This document shows, in pieces, positions 17,878 to 26,415 of a stretch of DNA of 64,000 nt. Source of the stretch: JBJXHN01 sp046233135 (lineage in GTDB: Bacteria; Pseudomonadota; Alphaproteobacteria; Rhodospirillales; Rhodospirillaceae); NCBI GenBank assembly GCA_046233135.1, contig JBJXHN010000002.1, positions 959,947 through 1,023,946 on the forward strand, written 5' to 3'. The first letter of the stretch is position 1. The number at the start of each line of letters is the position of its first letter. Under the pieces are notes generated by a model. It was not told where the DNA came from. It was given only the letters and a program-made list of their open reading frames with translations, and did not search any database. The position numbers were made by a program, and so were the translations under genes.

Positions 17878-20800
17878 CTACCGCGCCTGCGGCCGGCGCC
17901 GCAGGTCAAGGGTGGTGGGGAAGGCGGTGTTGGCTTCTTCGGGCGGTTCGGCCATGAACCCGGGGGTATGGCCCAGCGGGAAGAAGCGCGCGAGACGGCG
18001 GCTTTCCGCCTCGTTGGCGTTGACCGGGAAGGTGTCGAAGCTGCGCCCGCCGGGATGGGCGATGTGATAGGTGCATCCCCCCAGCGAGCGGCGGGACCAG
18101 CTGTCGTAGACCTCGATGGTCAGCGGCGTGTGGGGCGGCACGGTGGGATGCAGGCACGATGCCGGCAGCCAGGCCCGATAGCGGATGCCCGCCAGCGCCT
18201 CGCCCGGGGTGCGGGTGGGGGTCAGCGGCAGGCGCCGGCCGTTGCAGGTGACCACATGGCGGCCGGGCACCAGGCCGCGGGCGGTGACCTGCAGCCGCTC
18301 CACCGAGCTGTCGACGAAGCGGACGGTGCCGCCGGCGGCCCCTTCCTCGCCCATCACGTGCCAGGGTTCCAGGGCATGGCGGACTTCCAGGCTGACATCG
18401 CCCACATCCACGGTGCCATAGCTGGGGAAGCGGAATTCCAGGTGGGGGGCGAACCAGCTTTCCTCGAACGGATAGCCGGCCTGGCGCAGATCGGCGACCA
18501 CATCGAAGATATCCTGGCGCACGAAGTGGTGCAGCATGAAGCGGTCGCGCAGGGCATGGCCCCAGGGCACCAGCGGCGCCGTGTAGGGGGTCTGCCAGAA
18601 GCGGGCGATCAGGGCACGCAGCAGCAGTTGCTGGGCCAGGCTCATGCGGGCGTGGGGCGGCATCTCGAAGCTGCGGAACTCCACCAGGCCCAGACGGCCG
18701 GTGGGACCGTCGGGGGAATAGAGCTTGTCGATGCAGATTTCGGTGCGGTGGGTATTGCCGCTGACGTCGATCAGCAGATTGCGCAGCACCCGGTCCACCA
18801 GCCACGGCTGGACCATGCCCGCCTGGGCCTGCTCCTTGGTGGGCAGCTGATCGAGGGCGATGTCCAGCTCGTACAGGCTGTCGTCGCGGGCCTCGTCCAC
18901 CCGGGGGGCCTGGCTGGTCGGCCCGATGAACAGGCCGCTGAACAGGTAGCTGAGCGCCGGGTGGTTCTGCCAGTAGCGGATCAGGCTGGCCAGCACGTCG
19001 GGACGGCGCAGGAAGGGGCTGTCCGCCGGCGAGGCGCCGCCCACCACCAGATGGTTGCCACCGCCGGTGCCCACGTGGCGGCCGTCGATCATGAACTTCT
19101 CGGTCCCCAGGCGGGTGGCGCGGGCTTCCTCGTACAGGATCTCGGTGGTGCGGACCAGTTCGTCCCAGCTGCCGCAGGGGTGAATATTGACCTCGATCAC
19201 GCCCGGATCAGGGGTGACCTTGATCACCTGGAGGCGCGGGTCCTGGGGCGGCGGATAGCCTTCGATGGTCACCGGCAGGCCCAGGTCCGCGGCGGTATCT
19301 TCCACCTGCACCAGCAGGTCCAGGTAATCTTCCAGCCGCTCGGTGGGGGGCATGAAGACATGCATGCGGCCATTGCGGGCTTCGAAACACATGGCCGTGC
19401 GCACCGTGCCCCGGGCGCCGCCGGTCTGGCGGGTCAGCCGCTGCGGGCGCGGGCCGATCGGGCCGGGCACGGCGCCACCGGGCAGGCTCTGCTGGCGTCT
19501 GCCCGGCGGCGGATCGGGCAGGGGCGGGCGCTCGGCGAAGGGGTCCTGGCCGTAGATATAGGGATAGCTGGCCGCCGGCACCCAGGGAAGGGCTTCCAGG
19601 GGCAGGCGCAGACCCAGGGCGGAATCCCCTGGGATCAGGTACATGCGGCCCCGGCGGAACTGCCAGACCTCCGACAGCCAGCGTGATCCGTCCTTGGTCT
19701 GCCAGCGCTGCACGGGCAGGGCGTATCCGCGCAGGCGGGTCAGCCCCTCCTCGAACACCCGGGCGAGGCGGTCGCGGGTCTGGGGGTCTTCGATCTTGTT
19801 GTCGATGGGATCGACGTTATTGGGCAGGCGGCGTTCCTGCTCGGCGAAATGCCAGGGGTCTTCGTAGGCTTCGACCACCACGTCGGCCCCGACGCCCAGC
19901 TTCTCGGCCATGCTTTCGGCGAAGTTGCGCACCTGATCGATGTCCAGCGTCCGGCCGGCGGGGGCGGTGTCGCCCAGCAGGGCGGGGTCCCGCCACAGGG
20001 CCTTGCCGTCCTTGCGCCAGTACAGATGGTGCGCCCAGCGGGGCAGCTGCTCCCCCGGGTACCACTTGCCCTGACCGAACAGCAGCATGCCGCCGGGCGC
20101 GAAGCGGGACTTCAACCGGTGGATCAGCTGGGTGGCGAGGACTTCCTTGTTGGGGCCGACGGCGGCGGTGTTCCACTCCGGCCCGTCCATATCGTCGATG
20201 GAGACGAAGGTCGGCTCGCCGCCCATGGTCAGGCGGACGTCATGCTGGGCCAGTTCCGTATCGACCGCATGGCCCAGGGCGACGATGTCCTGCCACTGTT
20301 CCTCGGTATAGGGCTTGGTGACGCGCGGGGTTTCCAGGATGCGGGTAACCGACATGCCGAAGTCGAAGGCGGTTTCGCAGGGCTCGACGAGGCCGGACAC
20401 CGGCGCGGCGGAGGGGGTGTCGGGCGTGGCGGCCAGCGGGATGTGGCCTTCGCCGGCGAACAGGCCGCTGGTGGGGTCCAGGCCGACCCAGCCGGCGCCG
20501 GGCAGATAGACCTCTGTCCAGGCGTGCAGGTCGGTGAAGTCGGCTTCGGGGCCGCTGGGGCCGTCCAGGGATTTCTGGTCGGCGGTCAGCTGGATCAGGT
20601 AGCCCGACACGAAGCGGGCGGCCAGACCCAGGTTGCGCAGGATCTGCACCAGCAGCCAGGCGGTATCGCGGCAGGACCCCTTGCGCAGGCTCAGGGTTTC
20701 CTCGGGCGTCTGCACGCCGGGCTCCATGCGCACCACATAGCCGATATGTTGCTGAAGCTGCATGTTCAGCGCGACCAGGAAATCGACGGTCTGGGCGTCG

Positions 20801-21210
20801 CGGCGGTCGACCCCTTTCAGGTACTCGGCCAGCAGCGGGGTGACCGGCAGGGTCTTGCGGAAGGGCGCCAGTTCCTCCGACAGGTCCTCGGCATAATCGA
20901 AGGGCCAGCGGTCGGCGTAGGGCTCCAGGAAGAAATCGAACGGGTTATAGACCGCCATGTCGGCGACCAGATCCACCTCGACCGAGAAGTGGTCGACCTT
21001 TTCCGGAAAGACGATGCGGGCCAGCCAGTTGGAATGGGGGTCCTGCTGCCAGTTCAGGAAATAGGGCTCGGGAGAGATCTTCAGGCTGTAGGAGAGCACC
21101 TTGGTGCGGCTGTGGGGGGCCGGGCGCAGGCGCACGACCTGGGGCGACAGCGTCACGCGGCGGTCGTAGGTATAGACCGTGCGGTGATTCAAGGCGACGT
21201 GGATGCTCAT
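17878..21210 (-). CDS. transglutaminase family protein with DUF2126 domain
   Basis: About 1110 residues. The N-terminal transglutaminase part shows the beta domain ('ALNHRTVYTYDRRVTLSPQ'), the nucleophile in 'RKGSCRDTAWLL', His in 'FTDLHAWTEVYLP' and Asp in 'GLDPTSGLFAGEGH'. The remaining roughly 800 residues match the large DUF2126-type region, with 'MGGEPTFVSIDDMDG', 'YIYGQDPFAERPPLP' and 'HVGTGGGNHLVVGGA'. I started at the ATG at 21210 ('MSIHVAL'), with GAGG upstream; the frame continues to 21294. It is first in a four-gene minus-strand operon and very likely acts with the ATP-grasp/alpha-E fusion. Confidence 0.92.
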   Translation of the reverse strand: MSIHVALNHRTVYTYDRRVTLSPQVVRLRPAPHSRTKVLSYSLKISPEPYFLNWQQDPHSNWLARIVFPEKVDHFSVEVDLVADMAVYNPFDFFLEPYADRWPFDYAEDLSEELAPFRKTLPVTPLLAEYLKGVDRRDAQTVDFLVALNMQLQQHIGYVVRMEPGVQTPEETLSLRKGSCRDTAWLLVQILRNLGLAARFVSGYLIQLTADQKSLDGPSGPEADFTDLHAWTEVYLPGAGWVGLDPTSGLFAGEGHIPLAATPDTPSAAPVSGLVEPCETAFDFGMSVTRILETPRVTKPYTEEQWQDIVALGHAVDTELAQHDVRLTMGGEPTFVSIDDMDGPEWNTAAVGPNKEVLATQLIHRLKSRFAPGGMLLFGQGKWYPGEQLPRWAHHLYWRKDGKALWRDPALLGDTAPAGRTLDIDQVRNFAESMAEKLGVGADVVVEAYEDPWHFAEQERRLPNNVDPIDNKIEDPQTRDRLARVFEEGLTRLRGYALPVQRWQTKDGSRWLSEVWQFRRGRMYLIPGDSALGLRLPLEALPWVPAASYPYIYGQDPFAERPPLPDPPPGRRQQSLPGGAVPGPIGPRPQRLTRQTGGARGTVRTAMCFEARNGRMHVFMPPTERLEDYLDLLVQVEDTAADLGLPVTIEGYPPPQDPRLQVIKVTPDPGVIEVNIHPCGSWDELVRTTEILYEEARATRLGTEKFMIDGRHVGTGGGNHLVVGGASPADSPFLRRPDVLASLIRYWQNHPALSYLFSGLFIGPTSQAPRVDEARDDSLYELDIALDQLPTKEQAQAGMVQPWLVDRVLRNLLIDVSGNTHRTEICIDKLYSPDGPTGRLGLVEFRSFEMPPHARMSLAQQLLLRALIARFWQTPYTAPLVPWGHALRDRFMLHHFVRQDIFDVVADLRQAGYPFEESWFAPHLEFRFPSYGTVDVGDVSLEVRHALEPWHVMGEEGAAGGTVRFVDSSVERLQVTARGLVPGRHVVTCNGRRLPLTPTRTPGEALAGIRYRAWLPASCLHPTVPPHTPLTIEVYDSWSRRSLGGCTYHIAHPGGRSFDTFPVNANEAESRRLARFFPLGHTPGFMAEPPEEANTAFPTTLDLRRRPQAR

Positions 21211-21455
21211 GCAGGGAACCCTCGAGCCCGTGGGAAGGACCCCCCTGTTATCGGGCGAAGGCCGATCCTGTGCAAGGCACCTTAGGGTCACCACTAGGGT
21301 CAGGTTCCCACCGGCCGGAGCTTTTTAAGTCAATTCGTTACGATGGGTGCGCGCGATAGGAGAGAGAGTGCCGGACCAATGTGCTTGGTTGTTGGGGGAG
21401 GGGACAAAACTTTGGTCACCGAGTCGGATGGGTGGATATTATCACGGCAGTCCGG

Positions 21456-22040
21456 TCAGGTGCCGGTACCCGGGTCATCCTTTCCGGTGAGATCGCTGCG
21501 GCTCCCGGTCAGGACCTCTGCCAAGACTTCCGTATGAAGTCGGGTATCGTCCTCGCTGAACAGCACGAAGCGGATCACGGAGACCCGTTTCTGGGCGGGG
21601 GCGGCGTCGATCACGGTTCGGAAGGCGACGGCGGCGGCCTCGGCCATGGGATAGCCGAAAATGCCTGTGGAGATGGCGGGGAAGGCGATGGTGCGGATGC
21701 CGTTTTCCTCCGCCAGCCGCAGGGCATTGCGGTAGCAGTCCGCCAGCAGGTCGGCCGAGGGCTCGTCGCGGCCGTAGACCGGTCCCAGGCAATGGATCAC
21801 GTGGCGGTTGGGCAGGCCGTGGCCGCCGGTGATCACCGCCTCTCCCGGACGGATCGGTCCCAGGGGAACGGCTTCGTCCACAAGGCCCTGGCCGGCCGCC
21901 CGGTGAATGGCCCCGGCCACCCCGCCTCCAGGCATCAGCTGCGCATTCGCCGCATTCACCACCGCATCCATATCCTCTTGGCTCGCGATGTTGCCCCGGA
22001 CCACCTCCAGGCGGACGGTGCCGATCTGTCTGCTCATCAT
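21456..22040 (-). CDS. macro domain-containing ADP-ribose-binding protein
   Basis: A 194-residue single macro domain. It shows 'VVNAANAQLMPGGGVAGAIHRAAG', 'GPIRPGEAVITGGHGLP', 'VIHCLGPVYG' and 'IAFPAISTGIFGYP', the loops that hold ADP-ribose. Members bind or deacetylate O-acetyl-ADP-ribose, or remove ADP-ribose from proteins. GGAGG lies eight bases before the ATG at 22040, which sets the start; a much longer open frame upstream is an artefact of high GC. It stands alone. Confidence 0.92.
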   Translation of the reverse strand: MMSRQIGTVRLEVVRGNIASQEDMDAVVNAANAQLMPGGGVAGAIHRAAGQGLVDEAVPLGPIRPGEAVITGGHGLPNRHVIHCLGPVYGRDEPSADLLADCYRNALRLAEENGIRTIAFPAISTGIFGYPMAEAAAVAFRTVIDAAPAQKRVSVIRFVLFSEDDTRLHTEVLAEVLTGSRSDLTGKDDPGTGT

Positions 22041-22140
22041 CTTCCGGTCCTCCGGTTGCGGGGAAAAAAGGTGCTCCCCCGTCATGTGGCCCGGAGTGGT
22101 CCGGTCGTCCAGATACAACCAACTTTGCAATTTGCTGTGG

Positions 22141-22159
22141 CGCACAATGTGCGTTTTTT
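22141..22159 (+). terminator. weak intrinsic terminator-like hairpin
   Basis: CGCAC-AAT-GTGCG followed by six T. The stem is only five base pairs and no plus-strand gene ends just upstream, so it may be fortuitous or may end a short untranslated transcript. Confidence 0.3.
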
Positions 22160-22235
22160 CTGTCCTGGCGACTCCGGAAGGTGTATGGAAATAGATCTGT
22201 AGGAAAAAGTGCACCATCCGTATAGGGGGATGATC

Positions 22236-22436
22236 ATGACACGGGATCAGGAAGCCAAGGCCATGGCCGTGCTGCGCGAGGCGGAGCGGACCTTGATGAC
22301 CCACCCCACCGCCTTGCCCGATCTGGCTGCCCGGGTGGAACAGCAGCGGCACGACCTGCGTGCCCTGCTCGACGGGCCGCTTAAGGGCGCCATGTCCAAG
22401 CTGAGCAGCGAGCCGGTGGGCCGCCCCGCTCCCTAA
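22236..22436 (+). CDS. small hypothetical protein
   Basis: 66 residues, mostly helical and charged ('DQEAKAMAVLREAERTLM...ARVEQQRHDLRALLDG'). No family recognised. GGGG lies about six bases before the ATG at 22236; an ATG at 22209 is also in frame. Its stop overlaps the stop of the convergent CoA-transferase gene. Codon use and the ribosome site support a real gene, but there is no homology evidence. Confidence 0.5.
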   Translation: MTRDQEAKAMAVLREAERTLMTHPTALPDLAARVEQQRHDLRALLDGPLKGAMSKLSSEPVGRPAP

Positions 22437-23695
22437 ATCACACCCTTCTCCCGCAGGGCGGCCAGATCCTCTGCCGACAGGCCGAGCAGGCCGCCCAGCA
22501 GACGCCCCGTATCCGCCCCCAGGGCCGGGCCGGCGCTGTCGATGCGGCCCGGCGTGCGGGACAGCTTGGGTAGCACGTTGGGCATGGCCACCGGACCGGC
22601 GTCCGGCGTCTCGATCCGGGCGATGGTCTCCCGCGCCGCGAACTGCGGATCCTGGAAAATATCGGCGATGGTGTTGATCGGGCCGCAGGGGACATGGCCT
22701 TCCTGGCAGCGGGCCAGCACCTCGGGCCGGCTCAGGCCGCCCATCCAGGCGCCCACCAGACCGTCCACCACATCCCGGGCCGCCAGCCGGGCCGGGGCGC
22801 GGGCGTAAGTGTCTTCGGCCGCCAGATCGGGGCGGCCCATCACTGCGCACAGCCGCTCGAACATCTTGTCGCTGGTGCAGGCGATGGCCACCCAGCTGCC
22901 GTCGGCGCACTGGAAGTGGCCGTGCGGGCAGGCGTTCAGGGTCCCCGCCCCCTCCGGCCCCCGCACCTTGCCGGCGTGGGCATAGGCCGGCGCGATCTCG
23001 TCGAGCACGCGGAAGACGGATTCGTAAAGGGCGATGTCCACCTCCTGTCCTTGCCCGGTGCGGTCGCGGTCGCGCAGGGCCATCAGCACGCCGATCGCCC
23101 CCATCATGCCGGTCATGTAATCCCCCAGCGAGGTGGAGCCCGGGGTCACCGGCGTTTCCCCGGGCATGCCGGCCAGATGGGTCAGGCCGCCGAAGGCATG
23201 GGCGATGCGGGCGAAGCCGGGGTAGTCGCGGTAGGGGCCGGTCTGGCCATAGCCGGACACGTGCAGCATCACCAGCCCGGGATTGATCGCCGACAGCACC
23301 TCATAGCCCAGGCCCCACTTGTCGAGCGTGCCCGGGCGGAAGTTTTCGCAGACCACGTCCGCCCCGGCGACCAGACGCTTGAACAGGGCCGCGCCTTCCG
23401 GATCCCGCAGGTTCAGGGTGACCGAGGCTTTGTTGCGCGCCTCCGACAGCCAGGCGTAGGTGTCGCCGCGCGGCGAAGGCGTGCCGTAGCGCCGCCAGGG
23501 GTCGCCCTGGCCCGGCTGCTCGATCTTGATCACCTCCGCCCCGAATTCGCCCAGAATCGCTGCCGCATAGGGCGCGGCGATGAAGGTCGCCAGGTCGAGC
23601 ACCCGAACCCCCGTCATCGGCCGTTCATCGCCGGACCCGGAGGCGGATGAGGAGGCGGAAGCGGGCGCAGAAGGGGCGGGGCTTGGATCGGTCAT
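22433..23695 (-). CDS. CaiB/BaiF family CoA transferase
   Basis: A family III CoA transferase of about 420 residues. It shows 'MTGVRVLDLATFIAAPYAAAILGEFGAEVIKIEQPGQGDPWR', 'LNLRDPEGAALFKRLVAGADVVCENFRPGTLDKWGLG' with the region of the catalytic Asp, 'SGYGQTGPYRDYPGF' and 'GSTSLGDYMTGMMGAIGVLMALRDRDRTGQGQEVDIALYES'. It moves CoA between carboxylic acids; the substrate pair is not predictable. A Ser/Ala-rich leader of about 25 residues follows the ATG at 23695. Monocistronic. Confidence 0.92.
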   Translation of the reverse strand: MTDPSPAPSAPASASSSASGSGDERPMTGVRVLDLATFIAAPYAAAILGEFGAEVIKIEQPGQGDPWRRYGTPSPRGDTYAWLSEARNKASVTLNLRDPEGAALFKRLVAGADVVCENFRPGTLDKWGLGYEVLSAINPGLVMLHVSGYGQTGPYRDYPGFARIAHAFGGLTHLAGMPGETPVTPGSTSLGDYMTGMMGAIGVLMALRDRDRTGQGQEVDIALYESVFRVLDEIAPAYAHAGKVRGPEGAGTLNACPHGHFQCADGSWVAIACTSDKMFERLCAVMGRPDLAAEDTYARAPARLAARDVVDGLVGAWMGGLSRPEVLARCQEGHVPCGPINTIADIFQDPQFAARETIARIETPDAGPVAMPNVLPKLSRTPGRIDSAGPALGADTGRLLGGLLGLSAEDLAALREKGVI

Positions 23696-23787
23696 CGGAA
23701 AGGCCCTTGTTCGAAAGAGGAAGGCTTGCGGGGCAGGAACGGCTGTGCCATAGCACAAAACCCTGAATTGCCGAAGGGAACCGTCGG

Positions 23788-24024
23788 ATGGCCCCGCCCC
23801 TTGCCCTGCTCGACCGGGTGTCCTGGTCGCTTCTGCTGCCCATTGCCGCCGCCCTGGCCGCCGCGCCCGTCCTGCCCGAACCCCATCTGTGGCAGAAGCT
23901 GCGCATGCTGGCCGAAGGCACGCTGGTCCGGCCCATCGATATCTTCGATCTGGTGTTTCACGGTTCCGGGCTGGTCCTGGTGGCCCTGAAGCTTGCCCGC
24001 GCCCGCAGAACCCGGGCCAGGTAG
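23788..24024 (+). CDS. small membrane protein
   Basis: 78 residues: one clear membrane helix (about 13-30), a central 'EPHLWQKLRMLAEGTLVRPIDIFDLVFH' stretch, and a second hydrophobic segment ('GSGLVLVALKLA') with a basic tail. Small proteins with this architecture are common in alphaproteobacteria and have no assigned function. AAGGGA precedes the ATG by eight bases. The last 67 bases overlap the 3' end of the convergent YdcF gene. Confidence 0.65.
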   Translation: MAPPLALLDRVSWSLLLPIAAALAAAPVLPEPHLWQKLRMLAEGTLVRPIDIFDLVFHGSGLVLVALKLARARRTRAR

Positions 24025-24512
24025 ACCGGCAGCGCCACCCCTTCGCGCAGGCAGGCCAGCAGGGCCGGCGCCGGCGCCGGCCAGGCCGCTGCTACCCCCC
24101 GGATGCGGATGCCCCGGGGGGCGAGCAGCCGAAAGGATAGAAGCGCGCGGGGCAGGTGATAGGGCTCGGTGACCACGAAAACCGTGTCGAGATGCTTTCC
24201 GGCGATCAGGGGCAGGCTGTGGCGGGCATTGCCCAGGGTGTCGCGGGCCTGCTCTTCCAGCACCAGACGTTCGGTGGCAAGGCCCATCTCTTCCGCCAAT
24301 CCAGCCATGGCCCGGGCCTCGCTGACCGGGCCGCCGGTATGGCCGCCGGTGAGGATGACAGGACTTTCGGAGAGGTGTTTTGCCAGGGCCGCCGCACGGG
24401 CCATGCGACGGCGCAACGCCGCGGATGGCCTGCCGTCCGGCCCCATCGGCGCCCCCAGGACGACGATGACGGATTGAACGGAATCGCAGAAAGGGCTTGC
24501 GGAAGAAGGCAT
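23958..24512 (-). CDS. YdcF family protein (DUF218)
   Basis: About 184 residues with the DUF218 fold marks 'VIVVLGAPMGPDGRPSAALRRRM', 'PVILTGGHT', 'ARDTLGNARHSL' and 'VFVVTEPYHLPRALLSFR'. Relatives include SanA, ElyC and YdcF, which bind nucleotides or cell-envelope intermediates; the precise activity is unknown. No signal peptide or membrane helix is evident, unlike ElyC. I favour the ATG at 24512 over an in-frame TTG at 24524. Confidence 0.85.
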   Translation of the reverse strand: MPSSASPFCDSVQSVIVVLGAPMGPDGRPSAALRRRMARAAALAKHLSESPVILTGGHTGGPVSEARAMAGLAEEMGLATERLVLEEQARDTLGNARHSLPLIAGKHLDTVFVVTEPYHLPRALLSFRLLAPRGIRIRGVAAAWPAPAPALLACLREGVALPVYLARVLRARASFRATRTSPEP

Positions 24513-24610
24513 CAGAGTGGACAACGTCGGTGGTTACCTTGATGATACAGACGCTTTCCTCAAGGTAGGCTTCTTCGCTCGCATTTCACAGGACCAGTGT
24601 ACGAACCATC

Positions 24611-25459
24611 ATGGCGTCCATCGGACCCATATCCCTGTTCCGGGAAAAGACCTCGGTTCATCATTTCGGGGATGTTCTGACCGACCCGGATCAGGATACA
24701 TCCTTTGTGATTCGTTCGAACCGGATCATCCTGGAACTCATGGCCTCCCACCGGAAGGAACAGGTGGTGGTGCGCGGGCAGAACATCCCGTCCACCCTGC
24801 GCCTGGTCAGTTTGGTGGTGGAGCGGTTTTTGCGCGACCCGCAGACCTTCCACCGGGAGAATCCGCCCGACTGGCCGGACATGTGGAAGCGGCTGCAGGG
24901 CGACTATGAACGGCGGTTCCATCCGGAAAGCTGGGTCTCGCTGCATCTGGACGGCCAGTGCCTGTTCTCCACCCAGGGGTCCGAGCCCATCGACCAGATC
25001 GAATCCGTGGCCAATGGCGAGGATCTGACCGACGACATCATCAAGGACGCCACCCGCATGATCTTCGGCGGGGCGGTGGAGGATGTGGTGGTCCAGCACG
25101 AAAGCCAGACGGCGGTGGTCTTCACACCCTTCGCCAACCACCTGCGGGCCGCCGTCCTGGAACGGCGCGGCGGGCGCACGGGGTCGTTCAGCGTGTCGGC
25201 CTTCCATGCTCCCGACAACAAGGTGCGGCTGGGCGGCTTCATCAATTTCGTCGCCGATCTGGTGGAGGCGGTGACCCTGAAGGACTTCCTGGACCGGGTG
25301 CGGCAGATGATGGAGGCCTCCAACCTCTCCAACCCGCCCGTGCCCCATGATCACCTGTCGGCCGCCCTCGGCCGTAAGCGCCAGTGCGCCCATTTCGTGA
25401 TGAGCTTCGAGCGCGCCCACAAGGTCCAGTACCGGCCGGAACGTCCGGACATCACCTGA
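24611..25459 (+). CDS. conserved-looking hypothetical protein
   Basis: 282 residues with normal GC3-rich codon use. No family recognised. There is no signal peptide or membrane helix, and it looks like a soluble alpha/beta protein. It is followed 66 bases later by a methyltransferase on the same strand, so they may be cotranscribed. Confidence 0.6.
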   Translation: MASIGPISLFREKTSVHHFGDVLTDPDQDTSFVIRSNRIILELMASHRKEQVVVRGQNIPSTLRLVSLVVERFLRDPQTFHRENPPDWPDMWKRLQGDYERRFHPESWVSLHLDGQCLFSTQGSEPIDQIESVANGEDLTDDIIKDATRMIFGGAVEDVVVQHESQTAVVFTPFANHLRAAVLERRGGRTGSFSVSAFHAPDNKVRLGGFINFVADLVEAVTLKDFLDRVRQMMEASNLSNPPVPHDHLSAALGRKRQCAHFVMSFERAHKVQYRPERPDIT

Positions 25460-25525
25460 CCGCCGGCCCGGCCGGGACCGCTTTCTCGACAGCCAAAAAA
25501 CAAAATCAATCAGGGAGATCCCACC

Positions 25526-26218
25526 ATGACCGACCGTCGGAAAAACAGCGACGTGCTGCTGGACTGCGTCCCGGTGGACGGCAAGACCATCATCGACGTG
25601 GGCTGCGGAGACGGCAGCCTGGCCCGCCTGATGGCCGCCAAGGGCGCCTGGGCGGTGGTCGGCATGGATGTCACCGACCGTCAGCTGGCCAAGGCGATGG
25701 CGGCCGAGCCGGTGCGCGGCGTGGTCTACCTGAAGGCGGGCGGCGAGGCGATGCCCTTTCCGGACGCCAGCGCGGATGCGGTGGTCTTCTTCAACAGCCT
25801 GCACCATCTGCCCGACGATCTGATGAGCCAGGCCCTGGCCGAGGCGGCCCGGGTGGTCAAGCCCGGCGGTCTGGTCTACGTGGGCGAGCCGGTGGCCGAG
25901 GGGCCGCATTTCGAGGTGATGCGCCCCATCGACGACGAAACCCGGGTGCGCGCCCTGGCCCTGGCCGCCATTCGGGGCGCCGGTGCCTGCGGGCTGGAGC
26001 AGGTGCAGGAACTGACCTACATCCACACCGTGCGGCGGGACAGTTTCGAGCAGCTGAAAGGCCACATCGGCGACATCGACCCCACCCGCGACGCCAAGCT
26101 GGCGGAGAAGGAAGCGGAGGTGCGCGCACTGTTCGAAGCCAAAGGCACCCGCCGCGAGGACGGCACCTGGATCTTCGATCAGCCCATGCGGGTCAACCTG
26201 CTGCGCAAGGCGGGCTGA
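25526..26218 (+). CDS. class I SAM-dependent methyltransferase
   Basis: 230 residues with a Rossmann-type methyltransferase core. Motif I is 'IIDVGCGDGSLARLMAAKG'; the acidic residue after beta-2 is in 'VVGMDVTDRQLA'; motif III is 'DAVVFFNSLHHLPDDLM', then 'ARVVKPGGLVYVGEP'. This UbiE/Methyltransf_11 pattern gives no substrate. GGGAG lies eight bases before the ATG. Confidence 0.88.
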   Translation: MTDRRKNSDVLLDCVPVDGKTIIDVGCGDGSLARLMAAKGAWAVVGMDVTDRQLAKAMAAEPVRGVVYLKAGGEAMPFPDASADAVVFFNSLHHLPDDLMSQALAEAARVVKPGGLVYVGEPVAEGPHFEVMRPIDDETRVRALALAAIRGAGACGLEQVQELTYIHTVRRDSFEQLKGHIGDIDPTRDAKLAEKEAEVRALFEAKGTRREDGTWIFDQPMRVNLLRKAG

Positions 26219-26299
26219 GCCGGCGCGACCGGGATTTTGACGGAGGGGCCGGGGACGCGCGGGCGGCGGACCCCTCCTGCCAATAATCCAAGGGGATAC

Positions 26300-26323
26300 C
26301 CGAAGGGGCGAAGGCCCCTTCGG
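26300..26323 (+). terminator. hairpin downstream of methyltransferase gene
   Basis: CCGAAGGGG-loop-CCCCTTCGG, a nine-base-pair stem about 80 bases past the methyltransferase stop. There is no strong T tract, so it may be a terminator or an mRNA-stabilising hairpin. Confidence 0.4.
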
Positions 26324-26360
26324 CCTTACCATGCGTCGGCAGGAAGCCAAGCCCCTTCAA

Positions 26361-26391
26361 AGCAAAAGGGCGGCCGATCAACGGCCGCCCC
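26361..26391 (-). terminator. intrinsic terminator of the GGDEF gene
   Basis: Read on the minus strand: GGGCGGCCG-TTGAT-CGGCCGCCC followed by TTTTGCTTT, 25 bases after the diguanylate cyclase stop codon. A nine-base-pair GC stem and T-rich tail make a convincing Rho-independent terminator. Confidence 0.75.
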
Positions 26392-26415
26392 ACACAATCC
26401 CAGAGCCGGATGGCG

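Noticed and set aside
14945..18067. 1040-residue open frame opposite the ATP-grasp/alpha-E gene
   Set aside because: Antisense shadow; the minus strand has all family motifs and operon overlaps.
22041..22910. N-terminal extension of the macro-domain frame up to 22910
   Set aside because: It lies mostly opposite/within the CaiB gene and intergenic DNA; GGAGG before 22040 sets the true start.
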